Positions 32,509-42,664 of a DNA stretch of 64,000 nt are shown piece after piece. A program made the position numbers and the translations under genes. Source of the stretch: Cercospora beticola (Eukaryota > Ascomycota > Dothideomycetes > Mycosphaerellales > Mycosphaerellaceae); contig NC_088942.1 in assembly GCF_033473495.1 (NCBI RefSeq), positions 1,302,001 to 1,366,000 on the forward strand. Direction: 5' to 3'. Within the stretch, counting starts at the first letter, position 1; each line of letters opens with the position of its first letter. The notes beneath the pieces are model-generated. The model ran no database searches. It was not told the origin of the DNA and saw only the letters and a program-made list of their open reading frames with translations.

Positions 32509-33163
32509 TCACAATCCTTGTCGTAACCTCTCGCCCAACTTTTGCTTGCCGAATTGATATATCTTGAGCAACCCCTCTTCTGAAAGATCGATTCCTTGCA
32601 TGTTTGGAATATCCTGGACCGGCGGTCTGCTGACTCGGCTGGCAATGATGACAGGATCGGTCTCGAGGATGATACCGTCATCTACGATCTCGTCGATCGC
32701 AAGGGAAGCAAGGTCATAGTTTTCGATCAACGTGCGCTTGTCGACAGAGTTCCTGCACAGATGTGTTACTATCTGCTGCCCAAAGACTTCCTACCAGTAC
32801 TTACTTCAACAGAATGTTCAAGCTGTCCCGCAATGCCAGCACCACATTGTACAGCATGATCTCGTTCTCATCGCTGCCTCCCACAACGTACAGCATTACA
32901 TCTGCCTCATTCTTGAATACCACCACTCGGTTGTCGTAGAGGATGACATCGCTAGTCTGCTTCGCCGTCTTCTCCAGCAATCCTTTCTCGAATGCTTTTT
33001 GATCTTTGAGTGTCTGATAAGGTTGCGCGCCGGGGTAGTTGTTGCCCTGAGCGTTGGAGGGGATATGCGGTGGGCTGTAGTATTTCGCCAGGATGCGGGA
33101 CGAGTCGTCAGTCGAGAGCACGAGGATAGCGTTGACGCTGAACAGCGACATATTGGGCGACAT
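32509..33163 (-). CDS. RET3: Coatomer subunit zeta (COPI)
   Basis: Exons are 32805..33163 and 32509..32752, joined through a 52-nt intron (GTAAGT, TGCAG), 200 residues. The chosen start gives MSPNMSLFSVNAILVLSTDD, matching the family N-terminus; the second ATG (33151) is equally possible. The longin-like fold is visible in RILAKYYSPP, FEKGLLEKTAKQTSDVILYD, VVVFKNEADVMLYVVGG and NEIMLYNVVLALRDSLNILL. After the splice, KRTLIENYDLASLAIDEIVDDGIILETD is the typical closing block. Zeta pairs with gamma-COP in the heptameric coat that carries Golgi-to-ER retrograde cargo. The gene is divergent from the PPR-like gene with only about 180 bp between starts. The symbol is by analogy with yeast. Confidence 0.95.
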
Positions 33164-33345
33164 CTTGGCGAGTTCAGTTTGCTGTCGGAATGGAAAATAT
33201 GGTCGTCTGTATCGTGAGGCAGAATGCGGTGCTCGTCGGCATTGAACAGCTGGTGGTTGAAGTCGCAATATTTGCCTCAGGCCAACAAACGCGCTCCCAG
33301 AAAGTCTCACCTCCGCGGTGCTCAGACGCGACTGCATCCGTCTAA
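33164..33345. promoter_or_regulatory. Compact bidirectional promoter
   Basis: Only 182 bp separate the start codons of coatomer zeta (minus) and the PPR-like gene (plus), so both 5' leaders and core promoters must share this stretch. No TATA box is evident. Confidence 0.6.
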
Positions 33346-35697
33346 ATGCTTTCATTCCAGCTCCGAAGGGGACAACTTGAGCTGCAAATCCATCGACATT
33401 GGCTGAGAACCTTTCAATTGACCCATGGCGAGCAAAGGCTGAGGCACTTCAGCGCTGTCCATCGGAATGGACGAGAAGAAAAACCTCGCTGGAGTCCCAT
33501 AGCCCAGGCGAGGTTAAGAGCAGAGACAGAGAATAGAAGAGAGCGTGCGCAACAAAGACGGAATGCAGCTGAGACAGACCCAAATCTTTCCGATGCGCAG
33601 CAGCGCAAACGAGAAAGATGGGAGGGGAGGAGATCAAGCCCAGTGCAGACGGTTGAGTTGAAGGCGTTGGCTGTACGGCAAGATCTCCTGGACGCTGTCC
33701 AGGCAAACAATATATCTGCCGTGTTTCGCCTCTACAACGAACTGCCGGAGAAGAGGCCGTTGATTCAGGGCGATTTCAAATCCATTGCACTATGCACGCT
33801 TCGTGCCTGGAGGGCCGAAGCCCAGAGACCGATGGATGAGCAAAGTACGGATAAGAAGCAAGAAATGGTGTCGTTCGCCGAAACACTGGCCAAAGATATT
33901 CGGCAGGGCAATATCGTGCCCTCACGTTCGGCACATTCGTATCTGCTTTTGCTCTTCCTGGAGTCAGGCCACATACAATCTGGCGTGAAATTCTGGACTT
34001 GGTTGGAGACCCAGGACGATCAGCACAATGGCTATGAGACTTATACTATGGCGATCAAATTGCTCGGTAGCCATGGGCTTCCGCTACAAGAACTCGAATC
34101 TTTGTACAGTAGAGCTCTTGCTCGCTATCCAGGCACCTTCAATGCATATCATTTGTCGCCAAACGCTATACTTCCAGATCGTGAAGCGACCATGGATCTC
34201 AGGCTTCCTCTTGACCTGCTCCAAGAAATCACTACCCAGCGTCTTTTACGCGGCGATTCTCGCCAGGCATACCTTGCTCTAGACACCGCCTTTCGAGTGT
34301 ATCCAACTCATGTGAGTCCACGTTTTATCAAGCCTTTCCTGGAAGAGCGACCGAATTCCGAAGCATATACAGTTTTCGCTATGGCATGTCGAGCGGGTGT
34401 GATTCTGCCATTTGCCTATGTACGGCTCCTGGTCTCGAGGCTACGAACGATGACAGCCGAAAACACGTCTATCCGAGATCGCATTGCCATACTACGCGCA
34501 ATGCTGGCGACCGTGTACCTTCACGTCGGAGTTACTGGCAAAGCGCTCCCGAATATCCTGAGTGAGCTCATCATCGCCACGACCCTCTTGTTTCGGCTGC
34601 CGGGCATCGACAAGATGGAAGGAGTTGAGCGCAAGAAGCTGGTGGACGTGGTGCTTCTGTCGATCCGTGGAATGATGGAGACATTCGCTCGCTTCGGTGC
34701 ATTGCCATCAACAGCGGCTTTCAATTCTATTATAGTCAATATTGCCGGCCACGGCCAGTCCACTGAGACGTTGAAGATTGTCCTCGACGACTTTCAAACG
34801 TTGAAGTTGGAACGAACTGACGTGACACGGCGGTCTTTGCTTTCCGTTGCAGGCCTCTGGGATAACAAGGACTTGGTAGAGGAGTTCTGGACGCAAATCG
34901 TTGAGGCAAGACAATTGAAAGGTGAAGCACCAGACCCGACTGATTTCTTCGTCCTCAGCAAAGCAGTCAAAACAACTGGGCAATTCTCCTTCGCTGAGCT
35001 ACAATTCAACAAGCTAAAGGCGCTCATTCCACATTATCAGCACAGTTCTATCGAGTATGCTATCGCGAAAGCACAGGAGCCTGAAGATGTTCACGACACT
35101 TCGAGTGGTGCGAACGTCAATTTCGAGGAATTGCACGATGGTCTTCAGAAGCTGGCCGCCGATATTGCTGTGCTTGAAGCTGTATCGAGAGATGGTTCTG
35201 TAGTGCAGGATTACAGCGGCAAGAGACTTCCATTGAAACTCCTGCCCGCCGAAGGCGCACTAGATACCACTGAAGACGTCATGCGGAAAGTCTACGATGC
35301 GATGACCACCGAGCAGTCGACACCTAGCTCCGAGTCTAGAGATGTGGTCGAGAAAGATCCAGAGAACGCATCTCGACCGGCACCAAGAGTCGATCGCAGC
35401 ATCACTAACCTCACACTGGGCGACCTTCGCTACGAAACATGGAAAGACATCAACTATCTCCTCCAACTGGCTGAGGAACATGACGAGCATTTCAATGAGG
35501 CTGTGGATCGGTCCATCGCCAACAGCGAAAGGCCGCCGAACAGAGAGATGGGGTTCACGAAGGAAGAATTGGAGGACATGCACGGCTTTGGACTCAGTGA
35601 AACACAGCAGGAGAAGAGAGGTGCGGACAGTCGAGTCGGTTTGATAGAGTACAGGAAGGAAGTAATGAGGTTGAGAGGAATAGCGGCGGCTCCGTGA
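33346..35697 (+). CDS. Mitochondrial PPR-like helical-repeat protein
   Basis: Single exon, 783 residues. The first 40 residues are Arg/His/Leu-rich without acids (RRGQLELQIHRHWLRTFQL), then an Arg/Glu-rich segment, which suggests mitochondrial targeting. From about 115 onward helical-hairpin repeats are visible: LLDAVQANNISAVFRLYNEL, the MVSFAETLAKDIRQGNIVPS region, SYLLLLFLESGHIQSGVKFW, SEAYTVFAMACRAGVILPF and TAAFNSIIVNIAGHGQSTE. The spacing is close to 35 residues in places. The C-terminus is charged and ends RKEVMRLRGIAAAP. Fungal PPR proteins act in mitochondrial RNA stability, translation or respiratory-complex assembly; which one applies here cannot be read from sequence. The start lies 182 bp from the divergent coatomer gene. 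Confidence 0.8.
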   Translation: MLSFQLRRGQLELQIHRHWLRTFQLTHGEQRLRHFSAVHRNGREEKPRWSPIAQARLRAETENRRERAQQRRNAAETDPNLSDAQQRKRERWEGRRSSPVQTVELKALAVRQDLLDAVQANNISAVFRLYNELPEKRPLIQGDFKSIALCTLRAWRAEAQRPMDEQSTDKKQEMVSFAETLAKDIRQGNIVPSRSAHSYLLLLFLESGHIQSGVKFWTWLETQDDQHNGYETYTMAIKLLGSHGLPLQELESLYSRALARYPGTFNAYHLSPNAILPDREATMDLRLPLDLLQEITTQRLLRGDSRQAYLALDTAFRVYPTHVSPRFIKPFLEERPNSEAYTVFAMACRAGVILPFAYVRLLVSRLRTMTAENTSIRDRIAILRAMLATVYLHVGVTGKALPNILSELIIATTLLFRLPGIDKMEGVERKKLVDVVLLSIRGMMETFARFGALPSTAAFNSIIVNIAGHGQSTETLKIVLDDFQTLKLERTDVTRRSLLSVAGLWDNKDLVEEFWTQIVEARQLKGEAPDPTDFFVLSKAVKTTGQFSFAELQFNKLKALIPHYQHSSIEYAIAKAQEPEDVHDTSSGANVNFEELHDGLQKLAADIAVLEAVSRDGSVVQDYSGKRLPLKLLPAEGALDTTEDVMRKVYDAMTTEQSTPSSESRDVVEKDPENASRPAPRVDRSITNLTLGDLRYETWKDINYLLQLAEEHDEHFNEAVDRSIANSERPPNREMGFTKEELEDMHGFGLSETQQEKRGADSRVGLIEYRKEVMRLRGIAAAP

Positions 35698-36215
35698 CGG
35701 AGTAGGGAGAGGGCTCAATCGCGGCAGCTGGTGGGGAGGTATTGACCGACAAGAGGTGGGTGCCACGACCTCTGCTGGTTGCTGAGCCATATTGTACTGA
35801 GAGACTGCTGACTGTAGGGACTCCGCTCCATTTTCGTCCTTACATGGCGCACACGTGAGATGTGAAGTTAGGGCAACCAGGCACCTACAGCTCGGAAATG
35901 TACATCACGATCGACTTCGAGACTTACAAGGCCACTGAACTGGACGCGAGCTTGGGAGATGCCTGTTCCCCTCTGCATATCTTGGTCCGTTGTGGTGCTG
36001 TGAGTGAACTGCAAAGTGAGTCTGATGGCAGCACGACTCCACCCTTCACTTGCTGCGCCAAGACTTGTTTGTCACATGGCTTCCAGTTCTAGCGTGCTGC
36101 CAGACTTCTTTAATTCCGCCAACAACTCGAGTCTTACTCTCGCGCAACACTCGTTGGTTGGCTAGTCTCTTTGCTTTACACTCTTTGGTCGCACCATTTC
36201 TTGTTCGCCCGCAAT
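35698..36215. other. Intergenic region
   Basis: It lies between two plus-strand genes. A short open frame at 35862-36092 has no recognisable content. Confidence 0.6.
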
Positions 36216-37036
36216 ATGGCTTCGCCCGACAGACCTACCGGAAGCACGCTCAAGCGGTAGGCGCGGACTCGAATTAATTAGTCTTGATGTTGCTAACAGA
36301 CCTCAAAGTATCTATCAGTCCGGCGAATGGTCGGACCTCACAATCTCCACCGCTACCAGAGACTTCCACGTACACAAGGCCATCGTCTGTCCGGCCTGTC
36401 CATTTTTCGAGGCAGCGTGCACTCGAGACTTCAGGGAGGCCCGAACTGGGGTAGTGACTCTTCCAGAGAGTGCAGAGGCAGTCGAAGGAATCTTGAAATT
36501 CATCTACGGCCTACCCCTCGGAGAGGTGACTGTCGAACATGCTACTTCCGAAAATATCAACCACTTGCGCCAGTTGGTCGACATGCATGTGGCTGCAGAT
36601 AAGGTTCGTGTCAATTCTCGAGGCTAGCAGGAGAGGCAGCACAGCTCATACTGACGCTGATTAGTACGATTTGCCAGGACTGTGGAGGCTCACAAAACGA
36701 TCCATCATTACATACATAGTCAGTACGACGAGGGTTGATAAGTTGGTGGACCAGGGGCAATACACATACCAGCAGGATTGCGGAACAGTCGACCAATCGA
36801 TCATGAGATACCAAATCTGTGCTGTAGCTAAAAGTCTTCCCGCTATTCGTCAAGAAGATCATGTATGGCAGAAGCTCGTGGCCAATGCCGAATTCTTGGC
36901 CGCTGCCATAGACCAAGCTTTAGAGTGGGGAAAACCGGATGCTGGACGGGACGCATTGCATGAACGCGTGGCGATGGAAGAGGAAGAGCAGTTTGCTGAC
37001 ATTATGCGACTTTGGACCGAACTTCACCCAAAATAG
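36216..37036 (+). CDS. BTB/POZ domain protein
   Basis: Proposed exons are 36216..36256, 36300..36603 and 36665..37036, 238 residues. The last intron (61 nt) has a CTGAC branch and TTAG acceptor. The first acceptor may instead be at 36308, which makes the intron 52 nt and removes three residues. The BTB domain covers about residues 18-125: SGEWSDLTISTATRDFHVHKA, CPFFEAACTRDFREA, VTLPESAEAVEGILKFIYG and LVDMHVAADKYDLPGLWRL. The rest is helical and acidic and has no MATH, Kelch or zinc-finger domain. This short BTB-only architecture is abundant in Dothideomycetes. BTB domains dimerise and can bind Cul3 as E3-ligase adaptors, but the partner here is unknown. Confidence 0.85.
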
Positions 37037-38191
37037 ACATTGATCAAGGAGCGGCAGCCCGTGGGGACTGCTTAGCGTCTTGCTCTTGGTCTACGAAGTT
37101 GGGCACATCGTCGGGACCGCAACAATGGTAGAATAATATTTGAAGAGGTATGAGAAGATGCACGAAAGAAGTACGAGACGTCCGCAGAGCAGGTGGTTGC
37201 GTTTGGTTTACCAAGGGCAAGTCACGACAGCGAGACACATGCAGATGCATGCTGCTTGCTTCAGCATTATATTTGCTATCACAAGCAGCTTCCTCCTCGA
37301 GCCTGCGGATTGATTGGACTCTGTGAATAAATTGATGGAATTCTCGAAGTATCTCAGTGTTCGTAGTTTGACCTGCGACGAAGCCTCAGTATCCTTGACC
37401 CCATACATGTGGAACACACTTTAACCGCCAACAGGCACAGCTAACATTTTGCTTCCGCACATACGACAGCATCACTCTCAGAATAAGGACAGAACGAAGC
37501 CCCCAAATGCCCAACTCTACTGTCGAGAACTCGAACTGATCTGGAGGAGGAAGCGATGTTCCCAACTCTCACACTCTCTCAAACGCGCTCCACGCGCCCA
37601 CCATCATCTCTGCTGCCATGTGCCCAACCGCCGCACGCTCCAATCTTCATCGAAACCTAGAATTAAGCTCCGCAACAAGAATCCAGGCACAAACGCCGCC
37701 AACGTCTCAGATCTTCATGCAACATCATGGGAATATCCCAGTCCGAACACTACTTGACAACTGTGTTGCTGCGCAATGACAACATCACAAAAACCATCAC
37801 CATGCAGTATGTGACGACAAAAGCCTCGCTGAAAGCAAACAGAAAGAAAATCTAGCAAGCAATTTCAACAGACTCTCTCAAGAGCCAAAAATCTTCACAT
37901 TCATTCAAAGGTCATCTCTACCGAGAGTCTATCAAGTCTTCTTCCTTCCTCAGTTCATTGATATCCATCTCTGTATCATCTGTAGTAAGCTGTAGTAGCC
38001 GTAGTATATTCCCACCAAGCCCATGGCCCCAAAAAGCAAGATGAATAAAATTCACAGGGTATCGTCGCGCATCGCTTCCATACGTCGTTCAGAAACAGTA
38101 AGGCGCGCAAAATGATGACTTCCAAAAGTCATATTCAACAACAATGAAAAAACAATTCGCCCCAGTCTTCCGGAACGCCAATCCCTCTCTT
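37037..38191. other. Intergenic region between convergent genes
   Basis: About 1.15 kb with no supported gene. The stretch 37800-38100 is A-rich and probably 3' flanking sequence. Confidence 0.6.
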
Positions 38192-40108
38192 CTATCGTGT
38201 CCACATAGAAAATTCCTCTTTGCCTTCGTCGTACATGACTTCGCTGTACGAACTGTCATCTTGCCTGGCGGACGAGGGTAGAGCCACGGAGGCGGAAGTG
38301 TCATCTGTTTGGTTTCCGCCAGGTAAGGTGCCGTCTTCGACATCCTCTTCCGGGTTCCCGAGCGCCAGTTTGCTGCCTCCGAGCCAATGTCGGACATCGC
38401 ATTTGCCGCGCCGTTGACAGACTCTACTCCGTCCGAGGTTCTTGAATTTGGGTCCGGTGGGGCCGTTGACATAATGGTATTGGCCTGCGAAGCGGTATTG
38501 TCGAGGATCGGAGAGTTCGTAATATTTATCGCCCCAGTGGCCGGCGTAGTGCAGCCAGCTAACAGGTGATGTGGGGTTTAATGTCGATGCGCGCATAGTC
38601 CTATTCTTCGGATCGTAGGTGTAAGCTTGGAAGTTCTTGGCAGGATCCCATAGTGGCCCTCGGTCAGTCTCGTCGTGCAAAAGTCCGAAAGGGATGATAT
38701 ATGGATGGAGTCCAGGTGTGCCGTACATGGCGTGGGAGCCGATGGCGCTGTAGACGACAGGTCGCTTGGCCATGCGTCCGGCAGTCTCGTTACTCCAGCT
38801 GCCAATCATGGTACCTGAACCGTCATGACTTGGGATGTACTTCTCCATCGCTTTCCACGTGAACGCTTGACCAAAGTTATGCTCGGACAAGAATACTTCA
38901 ATGGGCTTGCCATTCCTGAAGCGAACACATGTGTGCTCCCAGTCGCCAACATGGTTGCCGAAGCGGATGTTCAACACTGTCTGCCCGAGGTTGAACGAGT
39001 AGAAGAAGAACCAGAATGCATCAACGATTCCATTTTCTTTAGGCACAACAATGAGAATGGCCGGCGCTGAACTCTTGCCACCAGGCTGTGGTTTGTGCTT
39101 GTCGCCGTTCAAGTCCAGTGTGCTGCTGCGTTTACGCAGATCCACATGCGGACCTCGTGGTGGATTGTACGGGTCGTAGCAGTCTCCGGCAAGTGGGTCG
39201 CAAGGATCTCCGCAATATTCTTCAGAATTGCCACACCATCCGTAGATGGAGCAGCACCTACCCGCACGGCTGCCTTTGCAGGTGAAACCACTGCTCCCTC
39301 CACATCGTCCATCGGGACTCGACGACAGGCCGGTGGGAAGTTCTTCCGCAGATGGTGATGTTGCCGATGATTTGTAAGCGTCATCCAGCGCTTGCTGTTT
39401 AAGTGACTCCAGGTCATAATCTTTGAGATCGTCAAGATCTGGTGGAGCATCATCCCGAGGTGGTTCGTCGTCCAAGGGCACGGGCAACCTGGGGATATTC
39501 TTCGCGCCTACCAGCCATTCGGGCCTCTCCTCCGGGTTATCATTACTTTGCAGATACATGTACCTGCTATGCTCTCCACTCTCGTAGTCATTAAGTTCGT
39601 TGAGGTTCGTGAGGTTGCGTTCCTCCAGTACACCTTCCACTTTGGTGTAGTTTAAATATGTCGTTGTGTGCGTCAAATGCTCGCCAATATCGCAGGGCCA
39701 GAACTGCTCGCCCGAAAAGAGATGCACATAGGGTGCATGGTCGAGAACATACTGTGGTATCTCACGCCGTAATCTTTCCTCTTTCGACCACGAGTCGGGA
39801 TTCTCGTCGCCCGACGTCCACCATTGCGACGGGTCATCGTGCGGTGGAGGGAGTGCGTCGCGGATATTTGACGACGTCCAGGCACTCTGCTTGAGCAGAT
39901 GCATAGTGCCGCAGAGACCTATCCAGCGACAGGCCTGCCGGTCGAGCCAGCTCTTGCCTGTCTTGACCCATTGTGCGCTCTCGATCAGGTCGACGTCGCT
40001 GTTGGTCTTGTCGATCTGCACGCCGAGCAGACAGAAGAGGAGATAGATGAGGGCGACAGCGATGAACCAGCCAAAGCATCTTCGCCCCGATGGCCGCTTC
40101 ACGGGCAT
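38192..40108 (-). CDS. Vps62/TDA6-like protein with an embedded chitin-binding (hevein-type) domain
   Basis: Single exon, 638 residues. A transmembrane anchor sits at about residues 12-30 (FGWFIAVALIYLLFCLLGV) after a basic N-terminus (KRPSGRR), predicting a type II membrane protein. Residues about 265-303 form a complete CBM18/hevein module with eight cysteines, including CCSIYGWCGNSEEYC and the aromatic chitin-binding positions. From about 335 to 590 runs the Vps62 domain: FWFFFYSFNLGQTVLNIRFGN, HVGDWEHTCVRFRNGKP, HNFGQAFTW, RPVVYSAIGSHAMYGTPG and WGDKYY. Yeast Vps62 was found through vacuolar protein sorting; its activity is unknown. The chitin-binding insert suggests the lumenal or extracellular part meets chitin, at the wall or septum. 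This is inference from domain content. Confidence 0.9.
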   Translation of the reverse strand: MPVKRPSGRRCFGWFIAVALIYLLFCLLGVQIDKTNSDVDLIESAQWVKTGKSWLDRQACRWIGLCGTMHLLKQSAWTSSNIRDALPPPHDDPSQWWTSGDENPDSWSKEERLRREIPQYVLDHAPYVHLFSGEQFWPCDIGEHLTHTTTYLNYTKVEGVLEERNLTNLNELNDYESGEHSRYMYLQSNDNPEERPEWLVGAKNIPRLPVPLDDEPPRDDAPPDLDDLKDYDLESLKQQALDDAYKSSATSPSAEELPTGLSSSPDGRCGGSSGFTCKGSRAGRCCSIYGWCGNSEEYCGDPCDPLAGDCYDPYNPPRGPHVDLRKRSSTLDLNGDKHKPQPGGKSSAPAILIVVPKENGIVDAFWFFFYSFNLGQTVLNIRFGNHVGDWEHTCVRFRNGKPIEVFLSEHNFGQAFTWKAMEKYIPSHDGSGTMIGSWSNETAGRMAKRPVVYSAIGSHAMYGTPGLHPYIIPFGLLHDETDRGPLWDPAKNFQAYTYDPKNRTMRASTLNPTSPVSWLHYAGHWGDKYYELSDPRQYRFAGQYHYVNGPTGPKFKNLGRSRVCQRRGKCDVRHWLGGSKLALGNPEEDVEDGTLPGGNQTDDTSASVALPSSARQDDSSYSEVMYDEGKEEFSMWTR

Positions 40109-41291
40109 GGTGGGATGTGCGGGTGAGGAAAAGAGAAGTGCTTTATCGCAACCGCGGTATCGGGTCTTATCGAATCATAGATAGTCGGCTGTGGCGGGGT
40201 ATGGCGCAATGCCCTCAGGAACGGCCTCGTCTTTGTCGGCGAGAGTGGTGCGATGGATGCACAGGAGATGGGATGCGGTGGAAGGCTGCAGAGGAGACAA
40301 TGGGCGGGCCAGGGTGGTGTGTGGTGTGTCGGTGTGAAGAGATCGGATGGCGTCTGCGATGGGAGGTGCAGGTGATGATACGACGGCCGCTGGGTGGGCA
40401 GACGGAAGCCGGGAGCGATCGTTCAGTCAAGCGCCGAAAGTGCGCCTGGGACCAGCAAGCGGAAGAAATGCAAGGCGATGGGGAATTTGGACAAAAGAAG
40501 AGTAGCAGACGCAGTAGCGGTGGTTGGTGTCGCTAGGAGCGTCGCGGAAGGAATTAAGAAAGCAGAAGCACTGGTGGTGAGCCTCGTGACGTCGAGTTGC
40601 CGGCGTGCGCGCTGTGCTGTCGTACGTTCCGGAGCTCAACCAGGATCCGCCCGCCGTGAGAAGTTATGCTCAGCGTTGTGGTTCTGCCTTGGTCAGCGAC
40701 AACGCTGCACTATCACCGTTGCCGACCCACTTCTGACTGCTTGGGCGCCGGGGATGTGCTGCACGAGGCGACGTTGCACAGCAGCGATGCGGAAAGAGGG
40801 TTTTGTTGCAGTGTCAGTTCATTGTTGCGCGGTTATGTACTCTGCTGTAGCTTTGTCCGCCACAAACTGTATGCCAGATGGGCAGATGCTGCGATGCCGG
40901 CCATCGCCAATCGACACCGCTGCCGACGCCAACACGCAATGGATTGGAGCATGGCGGATCCTCGTGACAGCGATGGCGATGCAGGTGTCAGCCCGACCGC
41001 CCGCCGAGAAGCAATGGAAACTTTGCACCACCGGCCGTTCCCGTCCTCAGATGCAGATCCCGCCCTGCACCTCAGGCCCAATCACCGCTGCCGTATTTGC
41101 CATGCCGCGAGATCCATCAACAATAATAACGCGGCCTCAGTAACAGCAGCGTCTCGATCGGGTGTCGCGGATGCTAAATGCTTCACGACCTCAGCGGTGC
41201 CAAGAGTGCAGCATTCGGCGACGCGTGGTAGCGAGTGAGGTCTTGCAACCCTCGCACGTTCCGGTCACTCATCCACCCCAATCCCTCGCAC
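40109..41291. other. Divergent intergenic region
   Basis: Long frames at 40394-41143 and 40666-41238 overlap each other in different phases and encode low-complexity, cysteine- and arginine-rich sequence without a domain. I regard them as open by composition. The region is the shared 5' side of two divergent genes. Confidence 0.55.
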
Positions 41292-42452
41292 ATGGGCCAG
41301 CCTCAGCATCAGGCGGACACCGCACAGGTGCCTGCCATCCAGTATGAGGAAGACACAAGCGAGTGGGAATACGAGTATGATACCACCGAAACCGAGGAGC
41401 TATATTTCACCTTAGACTTGACCACACATGTGCCCGATGCTCTAGCGCGCAAGTACGACTCAGCTGCTCAGAATCACGGGATATCCAAATCTGGACAGAG
41501 CAATGGAGACGCACAGAATGATAACGTCGAAGAAGGGGATGGCAGCTCGAAGCAGCGTGCTGTGAACTCGAGACCACAAAGTAAACTCCAGATTCTTGAC
41601 CTGCAGACACGGAATCCTCTTGTCAAGTTTGACGATGGAGTCTACAGTTGCTACTGGAGCACCGACCTGGGAACGCAGTTTCACATCGCTCAAGCGGGCG
41701 CGACAACACAACCACGTCGCGCGGGCACCGTTCTGGATGTGATTGGACTGTCACAAACCAGGCTCATTGGCAAACCTGTCACACTGACACAAAAAAACTT
41801 CAACGCGAATGGCAGGGCACAGAGCACTGTGCCCGAGAGTGATGCAGCCGATGCGCAAAGCAACGATGGCGATGGTCAGCAAGAAGATGCACCGGTGCCA
41901 TTATCGAACGATCCTTCGCAGCCCTTGGTTATCCCACGAGAGCTTTGCAAGAATGCTACAGCCGAAGCTCAAGCATCATTCCTTGAGCGCCTATCTCAAA
42001 TCAAGCTGAAGCGAGGAGAAACCGATCGAGTGCCAATGTACAGCATCCGAATCCATCCTGATCCGAAGAACAAGGATGAACTTAGGAAACGTGCTTTCGA
42101 CGAAGAAGCCGCTCGGAAGAAAGACGAGGAAGATGCCACTGCAGAACGTCCTCGCAAACGGAGGAAGCGATTGACAGCCGCAGAGCGAGGTATTGTCCCG
42201 GATCCCGCGCACCTGGCAGCTGGCAGACAAAGCAGAGAGCAGATTGGCGCTCGTGTCGGATTCGGGGGCTCAGCTCCGGGCTCGCTGGCAACGACAAGGA
42301 GTCGTCGGAAAACCAAAGAGCCTTCCACAAAAGAGACTTCACTTGGAGCGGATGAGGAAACTATCATGGATGACGATGCAGAGGGAGCGGGCGCAGCACA
42401 GACAGTGGAGGAGTCCAATCCCGATGCTCAGACGGAAGAAAATCCGAGCTGA
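41292..42452 (+). CDS. TFIIIC subunit, tau55-like (RNA polymerase III transcription)
   Basis: Single exon, 386 residues. The ATG at 41292 (MGQPQHQADTA) places the conserved motif EWEYEYDTTETEELYFTLDL near residue 25, as in the tau55/TFIIIC subunit 6 family; an earlier in-frame ATG adds 19 residues. A beta-barrel-like block LQILDLQTRNPLVKFDDGVY and YSCYWSTDLGTQFHIAQ follows around residues 97-140. The remainder is charged, with an ERPRKRRKR nuclear-localisation-like cluster and a long acidic tail. TFIIIC binds the A and B boxes of tRNA genes and recruits TFIIIB; the tau55-tau95 pair belongs to the A-box-binding lobe. Length is within the range for fungal members. Confidence 0.88.
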   Translation: MGQPQHQADTAQVPAIQYEEDTSEWEYEYDTTETEELYFTLDLTTHVPDALARKYDSAAQNHGISKSGQSNGDAQNDNVEEGDGSSKQRAVNSRPQSKLQILDLQTRNPLVKFDDGVYSCYWSTDLGTQFHIAQAGATTQPRRAGTVLDVIGLSQTRLIGKPVTLTQKNFNANGRAQSTVPESDAADAQSNDGDGQQEDAPVPLSNDPSQPLVIPRELCKNATAEAQASFLERLSQIKLKRGETDRVPMYSIRIHPDPKNKDELRKRAFDEEAARKKDEEDATAERPRKRRKRLTAAERGIVPDPAHLAAGRQSREQIGARVGFGGSAPGSLATTRSRRKTKEPSTKETSLGADEETIMDDDAEGAGAAQTVEESNPDAQTEENPS

Positions 42453-42664
42453 AAAAATCACGACATTGATTCTAACGAAGATGCAAGGAATGACATATCT
42501 TGCAAGAACATGGCTGCAGGAACACTGCATACACCAGGTCTACGTCCATGTGGACGTCAAGAATTCTTGGACAACGACTGGAGCTGTACAAGCAACACCC
42601 CTGTGTGGGCAGTCCGTCCCAGACCGCTGGGGCCTCCTTCTGCCTACTATGACTTCATCATCAA

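Noticed and set aside
40394..41238. Two overlapping plus-strand frames of 190-250 codons
   Set aside because: They overlap in different phases, are low in hydrophobic pattern and rich in Cys/Arg by composition, and lie in a divergent promoter region.
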